A DNA stretch of 64,000 nt from Culex pipiens pallens (taxonomy: Eukaryota; Arthropoda; Insecta; Diptera; Culicidae). Of this stretch, positions 47,144 through 58,700 are shown piece after piece (positions within the stretch are counted from its first letter, which is position 1; each line of letters begins with the position of its first letter). Location of the stretch: the NCBI RefSeq assembly GCF_016801865.2, contig NC_068939.1:120942671-121006670 (forward strand), read 5' to 3'. Made by a program: the position numbers and the translations under genes. Under the pieces are notes generated by a model. That model was not told where the DNA came from, made no database searches, and saw nothing but the letters and a program-made list of their open reading frames with translations.

Positions 47144-47575
47144 ATAGTAGTTTATGCAACAAGTTGCAAAAAGAGGATTTTTTCAGCACGAGTCGTACAT
47201 TTATCCAACGAGGTTCACCGAGTTGGATTAATACGAAGAGTGCTGAAAAAATCAAGTTTTGCAACGAGTTCCATACAACATTTTTTGCAATTCCAAAAAA
47301 CACACACTGAGTGAAATTTTATGTCAAATTTTCATGTATGTTGTCAATAAATCGTTTAAATAAAAAAAATGTTGAAAAGTGTTACTTTTCGGAACAAGTG
47401 CTGAAAAGTTCAACTTTTCAGCACCCATTTGAGTGCTGAAAAGTAGAACTTTTCAGCATTTATTTTGAAAAGTGTTGCTAATCGATTCTGTTATTTTTGG
47501 TACAGAAAAGTAGGCTATTTCGTCGTTCAAGAATGACAGGAAAAGTAAGTAGTTTCACGACGGAATTGCAAAAAA
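47144..47575. repeat. dispersed repeat with AACTTTTCAGCA motifs, copy 1
   Basis: Contains TTTTTTCAGCACGAGTCGTA, CATTTATCCAACGAGGTTCA, AGTGCTGAAAA and TTGCAACGAGTTCCATACAA. All return in inverted orientation at 62935-63455. Internally it is partly palindromic around the GTGCTGAAAAGT words. Confidence 0.6.
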
Positions 47576-47947
47576 ATATTTAAAACACTAGGAATTTTGT
47601 TAATCTGTAAACTCAAATTTAGCAATTTTCACGAATAAGCCAAATTATTTCTGATATATGCCGAATACAAATTTAAATGCTTTTTAATTCTTATCGATTA
47701 ATATGTATTCAACTATTAATGTTTTCCTCAAAAAAAATATTTCCGGGCCAAAATTTGTTTTTTTTTTTCAATTTCGGGAATTCCCGGGACAAATTATAAA
47801 AAATATTTCCGGGCCAAAATTTGATTTTTTTTTTTCAATTTCGGGAATTGCCGGGACCAATTATAAAAAATCCCGGAATTCGGGAATTCCCGGTTTTCGA
47901 AAAATTCCGGGAATTTTGTCCCGGGAATTCCCGGGATGGACGCACTA

Positions 47948-50218
47948 GCACAAATCAATATTTTGGAAAATTTTCGAAAAATTTCCGCTTAGATAATCGA
48001 ATCTTCGGATAATCGTATCATAATTCGATTCGATAACCTCTAAACTACTTTAAAATTGTATGAAAAAGCTTTGGCCCAATCAAAAAAGCAAAAATATGAA
48101 ATTTTTAAAAAGTTGTTAAAATTCCGTACAAATCCGTATTATGCGAAAAAATCCGTTCAAAAATTCCGACCTGTTAAAAATCCGAGGAGAGGGTCGAACA
48201 TCCGTACGGTAAGGAAAAAATCCGTACAGTTGGTAGCAAGGTTGGTGCCTTAAAAATGCCTTATTTTAACATTCCAACGCCCAAGGCTCCAAAAAAGTTG
48301 GAACGGTAACTTCAACTCAATGGTTCTCGGGCATAACTCAACCAATCAAGATAATTCTTCTTTCCAGTGATTTGTTAGGATGTCTAGATGGTTCTAGAAT
48401 TTTACAGAACTTAATTTGATCAAATCTGTATTTTTTGCGATCAAAAACATCGTTCCAACTTTTTTTTTCGCGTGTAAAAAAAAATTCGCCAAAAATTCCG
48501 CGGAGGCAGTTGTTTTAAAAAAGGTGGAACGATGCTTTCGGTCGCAGAAATAACAAATGGTAATCTTCTGACTAGAAAGCCTTCTTAAATCCTTCGGATA
48601 ATCGAAACTTCAGATATTAAAGTCTGGACAATAAATGAATTTTATTTTTCATGGTGCCACGCAAAAGGTGTCTCTCGTAACACCCCAAAACACCGCCCGA
48701 ATCTTTACGACCTCGGCAAGTTGGCCACCTTTTAACCTAAATAAACCTTGGTCCCACCCCCAACCCTACAACTCAACCATCCCAAAACAAAAACAAAGCT
48801 CGTTCCTGCGATGGCCTACTGCCTTCTCTCTCCCAGGGGTGTGTTGTGGGTGCTTTGATGTCTTTCTGCGCCCGGTGTTCAAGCCCCGTGCGTTGAGATG
48901 TGCATCAACCCTTATCATCGCTGGGTGTTTGTGTCATTCCGAAATAACACGGCATCGCAATCCCAATCTGTCGGATGTAGCGCCCCTCGGGGGGAGTGAC
49001 GGGAAAGAGTTTTTTTCTCCTTTTCCGTTGCTTGCAGTGAGCTGTGTTAAACAAGCGAATATCCCTGTTTCTTGCGTGGCCTACTGTTGGACGGGGTTAA
49101 TTTGAAGGGGATGGTAGCTGATGAGCTGGGTTTAATTTTAAAAGATACAATTTTGTTGACCCTGATGATAGCGTTAATGATACAATCTTAAATTGTTTTT
49201 TTTTGTTTGATAAGAATATTTTTATGAAAAAGGTAGAACATCAAAAATAAGTTTGAAAGGAGTCTATGCTTTTAAATTAAGGTAAAATGATCTATTATAT
49301 TTTGAAGTAATTTGAGTTATATAAAAAAAAAATCAGTTAGAAGAGTTAGAATGTACCTAGATGAGCATATTGAAAAGTTCAAACATTTTAACCTCCAAAT
49401 CCTCCTCATAAAACGGTTCACCCCGGAAAGTCTGCTTTTGAAGTTCATTCATCACACTCACCTTCCTGTGCTCCAAAACAACCTGAAGGTTAAAGTCCTC
49501 CCTCTCATAGCTGCGTTCAGAACACCAGTTGCTTCATTCACCTCGTTCCAGACAGCCCACTTTCAACACGTGCCCCAGCTTGTGTTGTGAGCATTTCTGG
49601 GCCGTGTCTGATCCATCAGCATCATTTTGACACTTCCGGTGAAAAGATATCCGAAAAGTCGGTGGGAGGTTCTCTGGGAACCGCTTTTTTTTTCAAATTT
49701 GGGAGTTGTGATGAATATGTTTTTTTTTTTTGGTGAAAGGGTCTTGTCAAAATATTAAATTTGACAGTGTTGCCATTTTGACAAACCAGAAATTTCCCAA
49801 AACATATTCAAAAAGAAGATTTCCCAAAGAATTGCCAACTTGTACGACATCCTACGCAAAACACGTTTCTGCCTTCATGGCTCTCTACTTCTGGAGGAGT
49901 CTGAAGTCGTCATCTTTTTGCACAAAAGTTCCACGAAAGTCCTTCTGCGCTGGCGGCACTTGAAAGTTAAAATTGCCCAAGTACCCCAGGCCACTTTTCC
50001 CGAGGCAAACTTTTGAGTTTTTACTCACACTCCTCGAGGATGGCCTCTCCACAAACAAAAATTGGACTGTCACCAATAAACGATTTATGCCGCATTCGGC
50101 ACTAGCTCTGGGACCTCCCCCCCATAGAATAGCTGGAAAAGTTTATTATTTATAGTTGTTTGGCCAAGTTTGCACTCGAGTGCCGTTTTTCATTTAATTA
50201 TAACCAAGTTTGTCACAG
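47948..50218. other. intergenic or intronic, no gene recognised
   Basis: Mixed AT-rich and moderately GC-rich unique-looking DNA. Frames at 48635-49105 and 49730-49963 have no recognisable domain and unremarkable codon usage. Confidence 0.4.
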
Positions 50219-50313
50219 GACCAACGGGAACCGGTGTGCAATGACGTGCACCACCCAACGGAAGTTGCTGTCGAAGAGGATGAAATAGTTGCCAATGTTT
50301 GGTCGAAACGGGA
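50219..50313 (+). CDS. candidate internal coding exon (possibly of the tincar-like gene)
   Basis: A 95-bp block lies between a good acceptor (TTTGTCACAG at 50209-50218) and a consensus donor (GA|GTAAGT). One frame is open throughout and reads DQREPVCNDVHHPTEV then an acidic stretch and IVANVWSKR. The other two frames contain stops. Base composition is more coding-like than the surroundings. It starts in phase 0 and ends in phase 2, so it cannot directly follow tincar-like exon 2 (which leaves one base); at least one more exon would be needed. Strand and position fit a downstream exon of that gene, but it could also be chance or another gene. Confidence 0.35.
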
Positions 50314-50464
50314 GTAAGTTATTGTCGTTTTAGTGGGTTTCCTTTTTGCTGTCAATTTTTGATTGAAAAATGTTGAGCTTTTTGCTAAATTACGACATTT
50401 GAGGATACTTTTCACAATTCGTTTTGTAAATAGTTTAATAGTTCTCTGAGATTTTGGTCATTCG

Positions 50465-50900
50465 TTTTTTTTTTTTGTATTTTTTAATCCGACTGAAACT
50501 TTTTTGGTGCCTTTGATATACCCAAAGAAGCCATTTTGCATTATTAGTTTGTCCATATAGTTTTCCAAATTTGGCAGTTGTCCTTACAAAAATGATATAT
50601 GAAAATACAGAAATCTGTATCTTTTAAAGAATTTTTTGATCGATTTTGTGTCTTTGGCAAAGTAAGTAAGGATAAGGACGACACTGAAAAAAATGATACA
50701 CGGAAAAAAATTGGGGTTTTTTTATTTTACTTTTTGTCATATAAACTTGAATTGCAAAAAAACACAATTTTTTTATTTTTTATTTTCTGATATGTTTTAG
50801 AGGACATCAAATGCCAAATTTTCAGAAATTTCCAGAATGTGTAAAAAAACTTTGACTGAGTTATAATTTTTTTAAATCAATCCTATTTTGACAAAGAACT
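50465..50900. repeat. partial copy of the 18264-19954 foldback family
   Basis: Shares AATCTGTATCTTTTRAAG, TTTTTGATCGATTT-GTGTC, CACTGAAAAAAATGATACAC, TTTTGTCA and TTCAGAAATTTCC-GAATG with the left arm of that element, in the same order. One arm only. Confidence 0.65.
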
Positions 50901-51008
50901 TTGTCCTAAGGGCTCTATTCTGGTGAGGTGTCAATCCAGAAAAACGAAAAATGTCGCGCGTTACGAAAATGTTGCATGCTTGGTACTGCGGAAGGGGTCA
51001 GCAACGAA

Positions 51009-51334
51009 TGAAGTGTGGCAACAATGGTGCAACATTCTCGCGTGACAGTTCAAAGCAAGCAGGAGACGAGGCAAAAATTGCACCATGTTGCCACATTTCA
51101 TGCGGACTATATAAGCTAACAGATAGCCTCTGAACAGTTAGTTTTGACCGAAAATCCGTCAGAGACGGATCGACGGTGGTAATTTTATTGCTCACACACA
51201 CATACACACATTGAAAGACACAGGTTGTGCACCACCTTGGGAGGAATTCGGTTCTAAAGAACATTGTAAGAACGGTCACTCGGAAACCAGAATGATTCAA
51301 GGCAATGGGGTTGGGACCAAACTGGTAGGATATT
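51009..51334 (+). promoter_or_regulatory. satellite head segment 1, TATA-containing, forward
   Basis: This ~326-bp segment directly precedes the first 141-bp array. It starts with an inverted pair (TGAAGTGTGGCAACAATGGT at 51009 against 51079-51101) and has a strong TATATAAG at 51108-51115. About 30 bp later comes ACAGTTAGTTTTGACCG, initiator-like, then a CA-rich stretch. The same segment heads the other two arrays. It resembles an LTR or other transposon promoter; no coding part is seen. Confidence 0.65.
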
Positions 51335-52565
51335 GGCCACACCCGGAGTGGCCATGGCCCTGAGGGAAGGTTCTACCGGGGGGACATTTATCGAACCATA
51401 CGACTTTGGGCAATATGGGTATCAAAATTCATGGTTTTTGATACTGGTGATGAAAATGGCCATTTTGACAGGATTGGCCACACCCGGAGTGGCCATGGCC
51501 CTGAGGGAAGGTTCTACCGGGGGGACATTTATCGAACCATACGTTTTGGGACAATATGGGTGTTAAAATTCATGGTTTTTGATACTGGTGATGAAAATGG
51601 CTATTTTGACAGGATTGGCCACACCCGGAGTGGCCATGGCCCTGAAGGAAGGTTCTACCGGGGGAACGTTTATCGAACCATACGACTTGGGGCAATATGG
51701 GTATCAAAATTCATGGTTTTTGATACTGGTGATGAAAATGGCCATTTTGACAGGATTGGTCACACCCGGAGTGGCCATGGCCCTGAGGGAAGGTTCTACC
51801 GGGGGGACGTTTATCGAACCATACGACTTTGGGCAATATGGGTATCAAAATTCATGGTTTTTGATACTGGTGATGAAAATGGCCATTTTGACAGGATTGG
51901 CCACACCCGGAGTGGCCTGGCCCTGAGGGAAGAATCTACCGGGGGGACATTTATCGAACCATACGACTTGGGGCAATATTGGTATCAAAATTCATGGTTT
52001 TTGATACTGGTGATGAAAATGGCCATTTTGACAGGATTGGCCACACCCGGAGTGGCCATGGCCCTGAGGGAAGGTTCTACCGGGGGGACATTTATCGAAC
52101 CATACGACTTAAGTCAATATGGGTATCAAAATTCATGGTTTTTGATACTGGTGATGAAAATGGCCATTTTGACAGGATTGGCCACACCCGGAGTGGCCAT
52201 GGCCCTGAGGGAAGGTTCTACCGGAGGGACATTTATCGAACCATACGACTTGGGGCAATATGGGTATCAAAATTCATGGTTTTTGATACTGGTGATGAAA
52301 ATGGTTATTTTGACAGGATTGGCCACACCCGGAGTGGCCATGGCCTGAGGGAAGGTTCTACCGGGGGGACATTTGAATCATACGACTTGGGGCAATATGG
52401 GTATCAAAATTCCTGGTTTTTGATACTGGTGATGAAAATGGCCATTTTGACAGGATTGGCCACACCCGGAATGGCCATGGCCCTGAGGGAAGGTTCTACC
52501 GGGGGGGACATTTATCGAACTATACGACTTGGGGCAATATGGGTATCAAAATTCATGGTTTTTGG
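51335..52565 (+). repeat. 141-bp satellite, array 1 (about 8.7 units, forward)
   Basis: The unit begins GGCCACACCCGGAGTGGCC, a short palindrome, and includes CTGAGGGAAGGTTCTACCGG, ATTTATCGAACCATACGACT, GGGCAATATGGGTATCAAAA and a GATACTGGTGATGAAAATGG word. Unit starts at 51335, 51476 and 51617 give the 141-bp period. Because 141 is a multiple of three, long open frames run through the array in more than one phase. It ends abruptly where orientation flips. Confidence 0.95.
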
Positions 52566-52765
52566 TACCGTCCCAAGTCGTATGGTTCGATAAATGTCCC
52601 CGGTAGAACCTTCCCCAGGGCCATGGCCACTTCGGTTGAGGCCAACCCTGCCAAAATGTCCATTTTCATTACCAGTATCAAAAACCATGAATTTTGATAC
52701 CCATATTGCTCCAATTTATATGGTTCGATAAATATCCCCCCGGTAAAACCTTCCCTCAGGGCATT

Positions 52766-54722
52766 TGAATCAATTGATTACTCCTTTATTTGACCTCCTA
52801 GCCAAATGGTGTCTTCGGAAGAGTTGTTGAACTTGATAAGGGCTATCTTTTAAAGTTATTGACATACAGGGTGACGACCTTCCAGGGTGTCAACCAAAAA
52901 CTAACTCTGTTGGATGACGTTGTAGGGCTTTGGTGTATTGCGCAAAGTTGTAGAGGAGAAAATTTCATGAAAGTTTGTCAAAGGCGCCAAATTTGTAGCT
53001 CTTAATCTACTACGTCATTTTTGCAAAAATGGTAAAAAAGCACTTTTTTTGTGATAACTTCAAATGTTAGCATTTTAGCGGCCTACTATGTTCTGAAGAG
53101 TTGTTTATGACATAAAATTACACATCTTTGCCCAAGACAGCAAAATGTTGTGAGCCTTTATTGAGGAGTTATAACCATTTTTAAGTGATTTTGAGCATAT
53201 TTTTAAGTTGCAATGTTTTCGAAATGGCGAATTTTGGCGCAAAACCGAACAATGCACATGAAAGTACACACTTTCAACTACATTTTCTGAAAATATCTCC
53301 GTGTCTATCGGTGTCGATTTAGAGATACAGTGGACTCTCTCGTTGTCGATCTTCTCGATATCAATATTACTCCAGCTGTCAATAAATTTTTCAGTCCCTT
53401 CAAATAGATTGCTTTGATTTTTTGTTCTACAATTTCATAACTCCTGCTCTCGACGGTCCCTTCAATATCGACAACGAGAGAGTCCACTGTATCTCAATTT
53501 GAATTTGACGGTATTTGGATCAATTTATTTATAATTTTTAAGCGGAATCTTATTGAAACGTGGTAATAATCGGTAAATTGAAAGGGTAAATTGATCGATT
53601 TTAATATTGCTTATTGCGAGATAAAATCACGTTTCTCCTTCGCTGTGAGTGACAGGAGATTGTTGCCGCCTTATTACCGCAGTGTAAAAATCAGCAAGTT
53701 GAACTGAAATTCTGGTTGATTTGGCTGTCAACTTGGTTTGTTTTCAATGTTTTCCAAAAAGTCAGCTCAAAACTCCAGGCAACCTTTGACAACAGCCAAA
53801 AATTTGTTCTGCGGTTGTCTTGCGGCTGTCATGCGACCATTATCTTACGGTCGTATCACCGCACGTGAACTCTAATTATTGACGTCCGCAGTAAAACATT
53901 GTTCATGCTTAAAATTATGATACACATTTTAAAATTATGAATAAATACATGTTTTTCCCAAAAATAATGTAAGTGAAAATTTTAAATAATTGTTCTTATT
54001 TAAAATTAAGTATTTCCTTTTATATGTGGTCACTCTGGAAAGGTTGTCGTATTTTTTCATAGACAATGTAATTTCCATAAAAACCCTTCAATTTACCGAT
54101 TTTCACCATGTATTCATTATGATTTCGAATAACATTTATAAATAAATTGATTAAAAATCGGCAAATTCAAATTGAGATATCTAAAAATATATACACGGAG
54201 ATATTTTCAGGAAATGTAGTTGAAAGTGTGTACTTTCAGGTGCATTGTTCGGTTTTGCGCCAAAATGCGCCATTTTGAATACATTGCAACTTGAAAATAG
54301 GCTCAAAATCACTTAAAAATGGTTATAACTCCTCAATTAAGGCTCAAAACATTTTGCTGTTTTCGGCAAAGATATGTAATTTTATGTCATAAACATCTCT
54401 TCAGAACATAGTAGGCCGCTAAAACGCTAACATTTTAAGTTATCACAAAAAAGTGCTTTTTGGACCATTTTTGCAAAACTGGCGTATATCTCGAGTAGAT
54501 TAAGAGCTACAAATTTGGCACCTTCGGCCAACCTTCATGAATTTTTCTCCTCTACAACTTTGCCCTACAACGTCATCCAACAAAGTTAATTATGGTAGAC
54601 ACCCTGGAAGGTCGTCACCCTGTATGTCAATAACTTCAAAAGATAGCCCTTATCAAGTACAACAACTCTTCCGAAGACACCATTTTGCTAGGACGTCAAA
54701 TAAAAGAGTTATCAATTTATTC
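52766..54722. mobile_element. 2 kb foldback element inserted in the reverse satellite array
   Basis: Arms of about 550 bp: 52766-53320 pairs with about 54180-54722. Examples are AAATGGTGTCTTCGGAAGAG and ACAGGGTGACGACCTTCCAG, which return complemented on the right. The middle (53320-54180) contains a small TA-flanked MITE and otherwise unmatched DNA. Non-coding. Confidence 0.8.
53326..53491. mobile_element. 166-bp TA-flanked MITE
   Basis: TACAGTGGACTCTCTCGTTG at the left is matched by CAACGAGAGAGTCCACTGTA at the right, a perfect pair continuing inward through TCGAT. TA is outermost. It is nested in the foldback at 52766-54722. Confidence 0.85.
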
Positions 54723-55196
54723 CTCTTAATTTTGCCATTCCGAACACTGTGCAATGGCCACTCCGGGTGTGGCCAATCCTGTCAAAATGGCCATTTTCAT
54801 TACCAGTATCAAAAACCATGAATTTTGATACCCATATTGCCCCAAGTCGTATGGTTCGATAAATGCCCCCCCGGTAGAACCTTCCCTCAGGGCCATGGCC
54901 ACTCCGGGTGTGGCCAATCCTGTCAAAATAGCCATTTTCATCACCAGTATCAAAAACCATGAATTTTGATACCCATATTGCCCCAAGTCGTATGATTCGA
55001 TAAATGTCCCCCCGGTAGAACCTTCCCTCAGGGCCATGGCCACTCCGGGTGTGGCCAATCCTGTCAAAATGGCCATTTTCATCACCAGTATCAAAAACCA
55101 TAAATGTTGATACCTATATTGCCCCAAGTCGTATGGTTCGATAAATGTCCCCCCGGTAGAACCTTCCCTCAGGGCCATGGCCACTCCGGGTGTGGC

Positions 55197-55523
55197 CAAT
55201 ATCCTACCAGTTTGGTCCCAACCCCATTGCCTTGAATCATTCTGGTTTCCGAGTGACCGTTCTTACAATGTTCTTTAGAACCGAATTCCTCCCAAGGTGG
55301 TGCACAACCTGTGTCTTTCAATGTGTGTATGTGTGTGTGAGCAATAAAATTACCACCGTCGATCCGTCTCTGACGGATTTTCGGTCAAAACTAACTGTTC
55401 AGAGGCTATCTGTTAGCTTATATAGTCCGCATGAAATGTGGCAACATGGTGCAATTTTTGCCTCGTCTCCTGCTTGCTTGGAACTGTCACGCGAGAATGT
55501 TGCACCATTGTTGCCACATTTCA
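55197..55523 (-). promoter_or_regulatory. satellite head segment 2, reverse
   Basis: Complement of head 1 with very few differences. TATATAAG is on the - strand at 55417-55424. It heads array 2. Its outer end overlaps head 3 in the 24-bp word at 55500-55523. Confidence 0.65.
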
Positions 55524-55754
55524 TGCGGACTATATAAGCTAACAGATAGCCTCTGAATAGTTAGTTTTGACCGAAAATCCGTCAGAGACGGATCGACGGT
55601 GGCAATTTTATTGCTCACACACACATACACACATTGAAAGACACAGGTTGTGCACCACCTTGGGAGGAATTCTGTTCTAAAAACATTGTAAGAACGGTCA
55701 CTCGGAAACCAGAATGATTCAAGGCAATGGGGTTGGGACCAAACTGGTAGGATA
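55500..55754 (+). promoter_or_regulatory. satellite head segment 3, forward
   Basis: Copy of the inner part of head 1 from TTGCACCATTGTTGCCACAT on. TATATAAG at 55531-55538. It lies back to back with head 2, so two TATA boxes about 107 bp apart point away from each other, like a divergent promoter. Confidence 0.65.
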
Positions 55755-58700
55755 TTGGCCACACCCGGAGTGGCCATGGCCCTGAGGGAAGGTTTTACCG
55801 GGGGGACATTTATCGAACCATACGACTTGGGGCAATATGGGTATCAAAATTCATGGTTTTTGATACTGGTGATGAAAATGGCCATTTTGACAGGATTGGC
55901 CACACCCGGAGTGGCCATGGCCCTGAGGGAAGGTTCTACCGGGGGGACATTTATCGAACCATACGACTTGGGGCAATATGGGTATCAAAATTCATGGTTT
56001 TTGATACTGATGATGAAAATGGCCATTTTGACAGGATTGGCCACACCCGGAGTGGCCATGGCCCTGAGGGAAGGTTCTGCCGGGGGGACATTTATCGAAC
56101 CATACGACTTTGGGCAATATGGGTATCAAAATTCATGGTTTTTGATACTGGTGATGAAAATGGCCATTTTGATAGGATTGGCCACACCCGGAGTGGCCAT
56201 GGCCCTGAGGGAAGGTTTTACCGGGGGGACATTTATCGAACCATACGACTTGGGGCAATATGGGTATCAAAATTCATGGTTTTTGATACTGGTGATGAAA
56301 ATGGCCATTTTGACAGGATTGGCCACACCCGGAGTGACCATGGCCCTGAGGGAAGGTTCTACCGGGGGGACATTTATCGAACCATACGACTTTGGGCAAT
56401 ATGGGTATCAAAATTCATGGTTTTTGATACTGGTGATGAAAATGGCCATTTTGACAGGATTTGCCACACCTGGAGTGGCCTGGCCCTGAGGGAAGGTTCT
56501 ACCGGGGGACATTTATTGAACCATACGACTTGGGGCAATATGGGTATCAAAATTCATGGTTTTTGATACTGGTGATGAAAATGGCCATTTTGACAGGATT
56601 GGCCACACCCGGAGTGGCCTGGCCCTGAGGGAAGGTTCTACCGGGGGGACATTTATCGAACCATACGACTTTGGGCAATATGGGTATCAAAATTCCTGGT
56701 TTTTGATACTGGTGATGAAAATGGCCATTTTGACAGGATTGGCCACACCCGGAGTGGCCATGGCCCTGAGGGAAGGTTCTACCGGGGGGACATTTATCGA
56801 ACCATACGACTTTGGGCAATATGGGTATCAAAATTCATGGTTTTTGATACTGGTGATGAAAATGGCCATTTTGATAGGATTGGCCACACCCGGAGTGGCC
56901 ATGGCCCTGAGGGAAGGTTTTACCGGGGGGACATTTATCGAACCATACGACTTGGGGCAATATGGGTATCAAAATTCATGGTTTTTGATACTGGTGATGA
57001 AAATGGCCATTTTGACAGGATTGGCCACACCCGGAGTGGCCATGGCCCTGAGGGAAGGTTTTAACGGGGGGACATTTATCGAACCATACGACTTGGGGCA
57101 ATATGGGTATCAAAATTCATGGTTTTCGATACTGGTGATGAAAATGGCCATTTTGACAGGATTGGCCACACCCGGAGTGGCCATGGCCCTGAGGGAAGGT
57201 TCTACCGGGGGGACATTTATCGAACCATACGACTTTGGGCAATATGGGTATCAAAATTCATGGTTTTTGATACTGGTGATGAAAATGGCCATTTTGATAG
57301 GATTGGCCACACCCGGAGTGGCCATGGCCCTGAGGGAAGGTTTTACCGGGGGGACATTTATCGAACCATACGACTTGGGGCAATATGGGTATCAAAATTC
57401 ATGGTTTTTGATACTGGTGATGAAAATGGCCATTTTGACAGGATTGGCCACACCCGGAGTGGCCATGGCCCTGAGGGAAGGTTCTACCGGGGGGACATTT
57501 ATCGAACCATACGACTTGGGGCAATATGGGTATCAAAATTCATGGTTTTTGATACTGGTGATGAAAATGGCCATTTTGACAGGATTGGCCACACCCGGAG
57601 TGGCCATGGCCCTGAGGGAAGGTTTTACCGGGGGACATTTATCGAACCATACGACTTGGGGCAATATGGGTATCAAAATTCATGGTTTTTGATACTGGTG
57701 ATGAAAATGGCCATTTTGACAGGATTGGCCACACCCGGAGTGGCCATGGCCCTGAGGGAAGGTTTTACCGGGGGGACATTTATCGAACCATACGACTTGG
57801 GGCAATATGGGTATCAAAATTCCTGGTTTTTGATACTGGTGATGAAAATGGCCATTTTGACAGGATTGGCCACACCCGGAGTGGCCATGGCCCTGAGGGA
57901 AGGTTTTACCGGGGGGACATTTATCGAACCATACGACTTGGGGCAATATGGGTATCAAAATTCATGGTTTTCGATACTGGTGATGAAAATGGCCATTTTG
58001 ATAGGATTGGCCACACCCGGAGTGGCCATGGCCCTGAGGGAAGGTTCTACCGGGGGGACATTTATCGAACCATACGACTTTGGGCAATATGGGTATCAAA
58101 ATTCATGGTTTTTGATACTGGTGATGAAAATGGCCATTTTGATAGGATTGGCCACACCCGGAGTGGCCATGGCCCTGAGGGAAGGTTCTACCGGGGGGAC
58201 ATTTATCGAACCATACGACTTTGGGCAATATGGGTATCAAAATTCATGGTTTTTGATACTGGTGATGAAAATGGCCTTTTTGATAGGATTGGCCACACCC
58301 GGAGTGGCCATGGCCCTGAGGGAAGGTTCTACCGGGGGGACATTTATCGAACCATACGACTTTGGGCAATATGGGTATCAAAATTCATGGTTTTTGATAC
58401 TGGTGATGAAAATGGCCATTTTGACAGGATTGGCCACACCCGGAGTGGCCATGGCCCTGAGGGAAGGTTTTACCGGGGGGACATTTATCGAACCATACGA
58501 CTTGGGGCAATATGGGTATCAAAATTCATGGTTTTTGATACTGGTGATGAAAATGGCCATTTTGACAGGATTGGCCACACCCGGAGTGGCCATGGCCCTG
58601 AGGGAAGGTTCTACCGGGGGGACATTTATCGAACCATACGACTTGGGGCAATATGGGTATCAAAATTCCTGGTTTTTGATACTGGTGATGAAAATGGCCA

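Larger units (their letters stand above)
45422..47947. mobile_element. 2.5 kb TIR element with CCCGGGAATT-rich ends
   Basis: Starts TAGGGCGTCCA and ends TGGACGCACTA, a 10 of 11 inverted match. Both ends continue in runs of CCCGGGAATTCCCGG-like words; at the right end a ~70-bp segment starting ATTTCCGGGCCAAAATTTG is tandemly duplicated (47740-47855). A SINE (46306-46571) and another repeat (47144-47575) lie inside. No transposase frame recognised. Confidence 0.65.
52566..55196 (-). repeat. 141-bp satellite, array 2 (about 4.5 units, reverse, split)
   Basis: The same unit in opposite orientation at 52566-52762 and 54754-55196, together about 640 bp. It is interrupted within a unit by a ~2 kb foldback element. 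It faces array 1 tail to tail. Confidence 0.9.
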
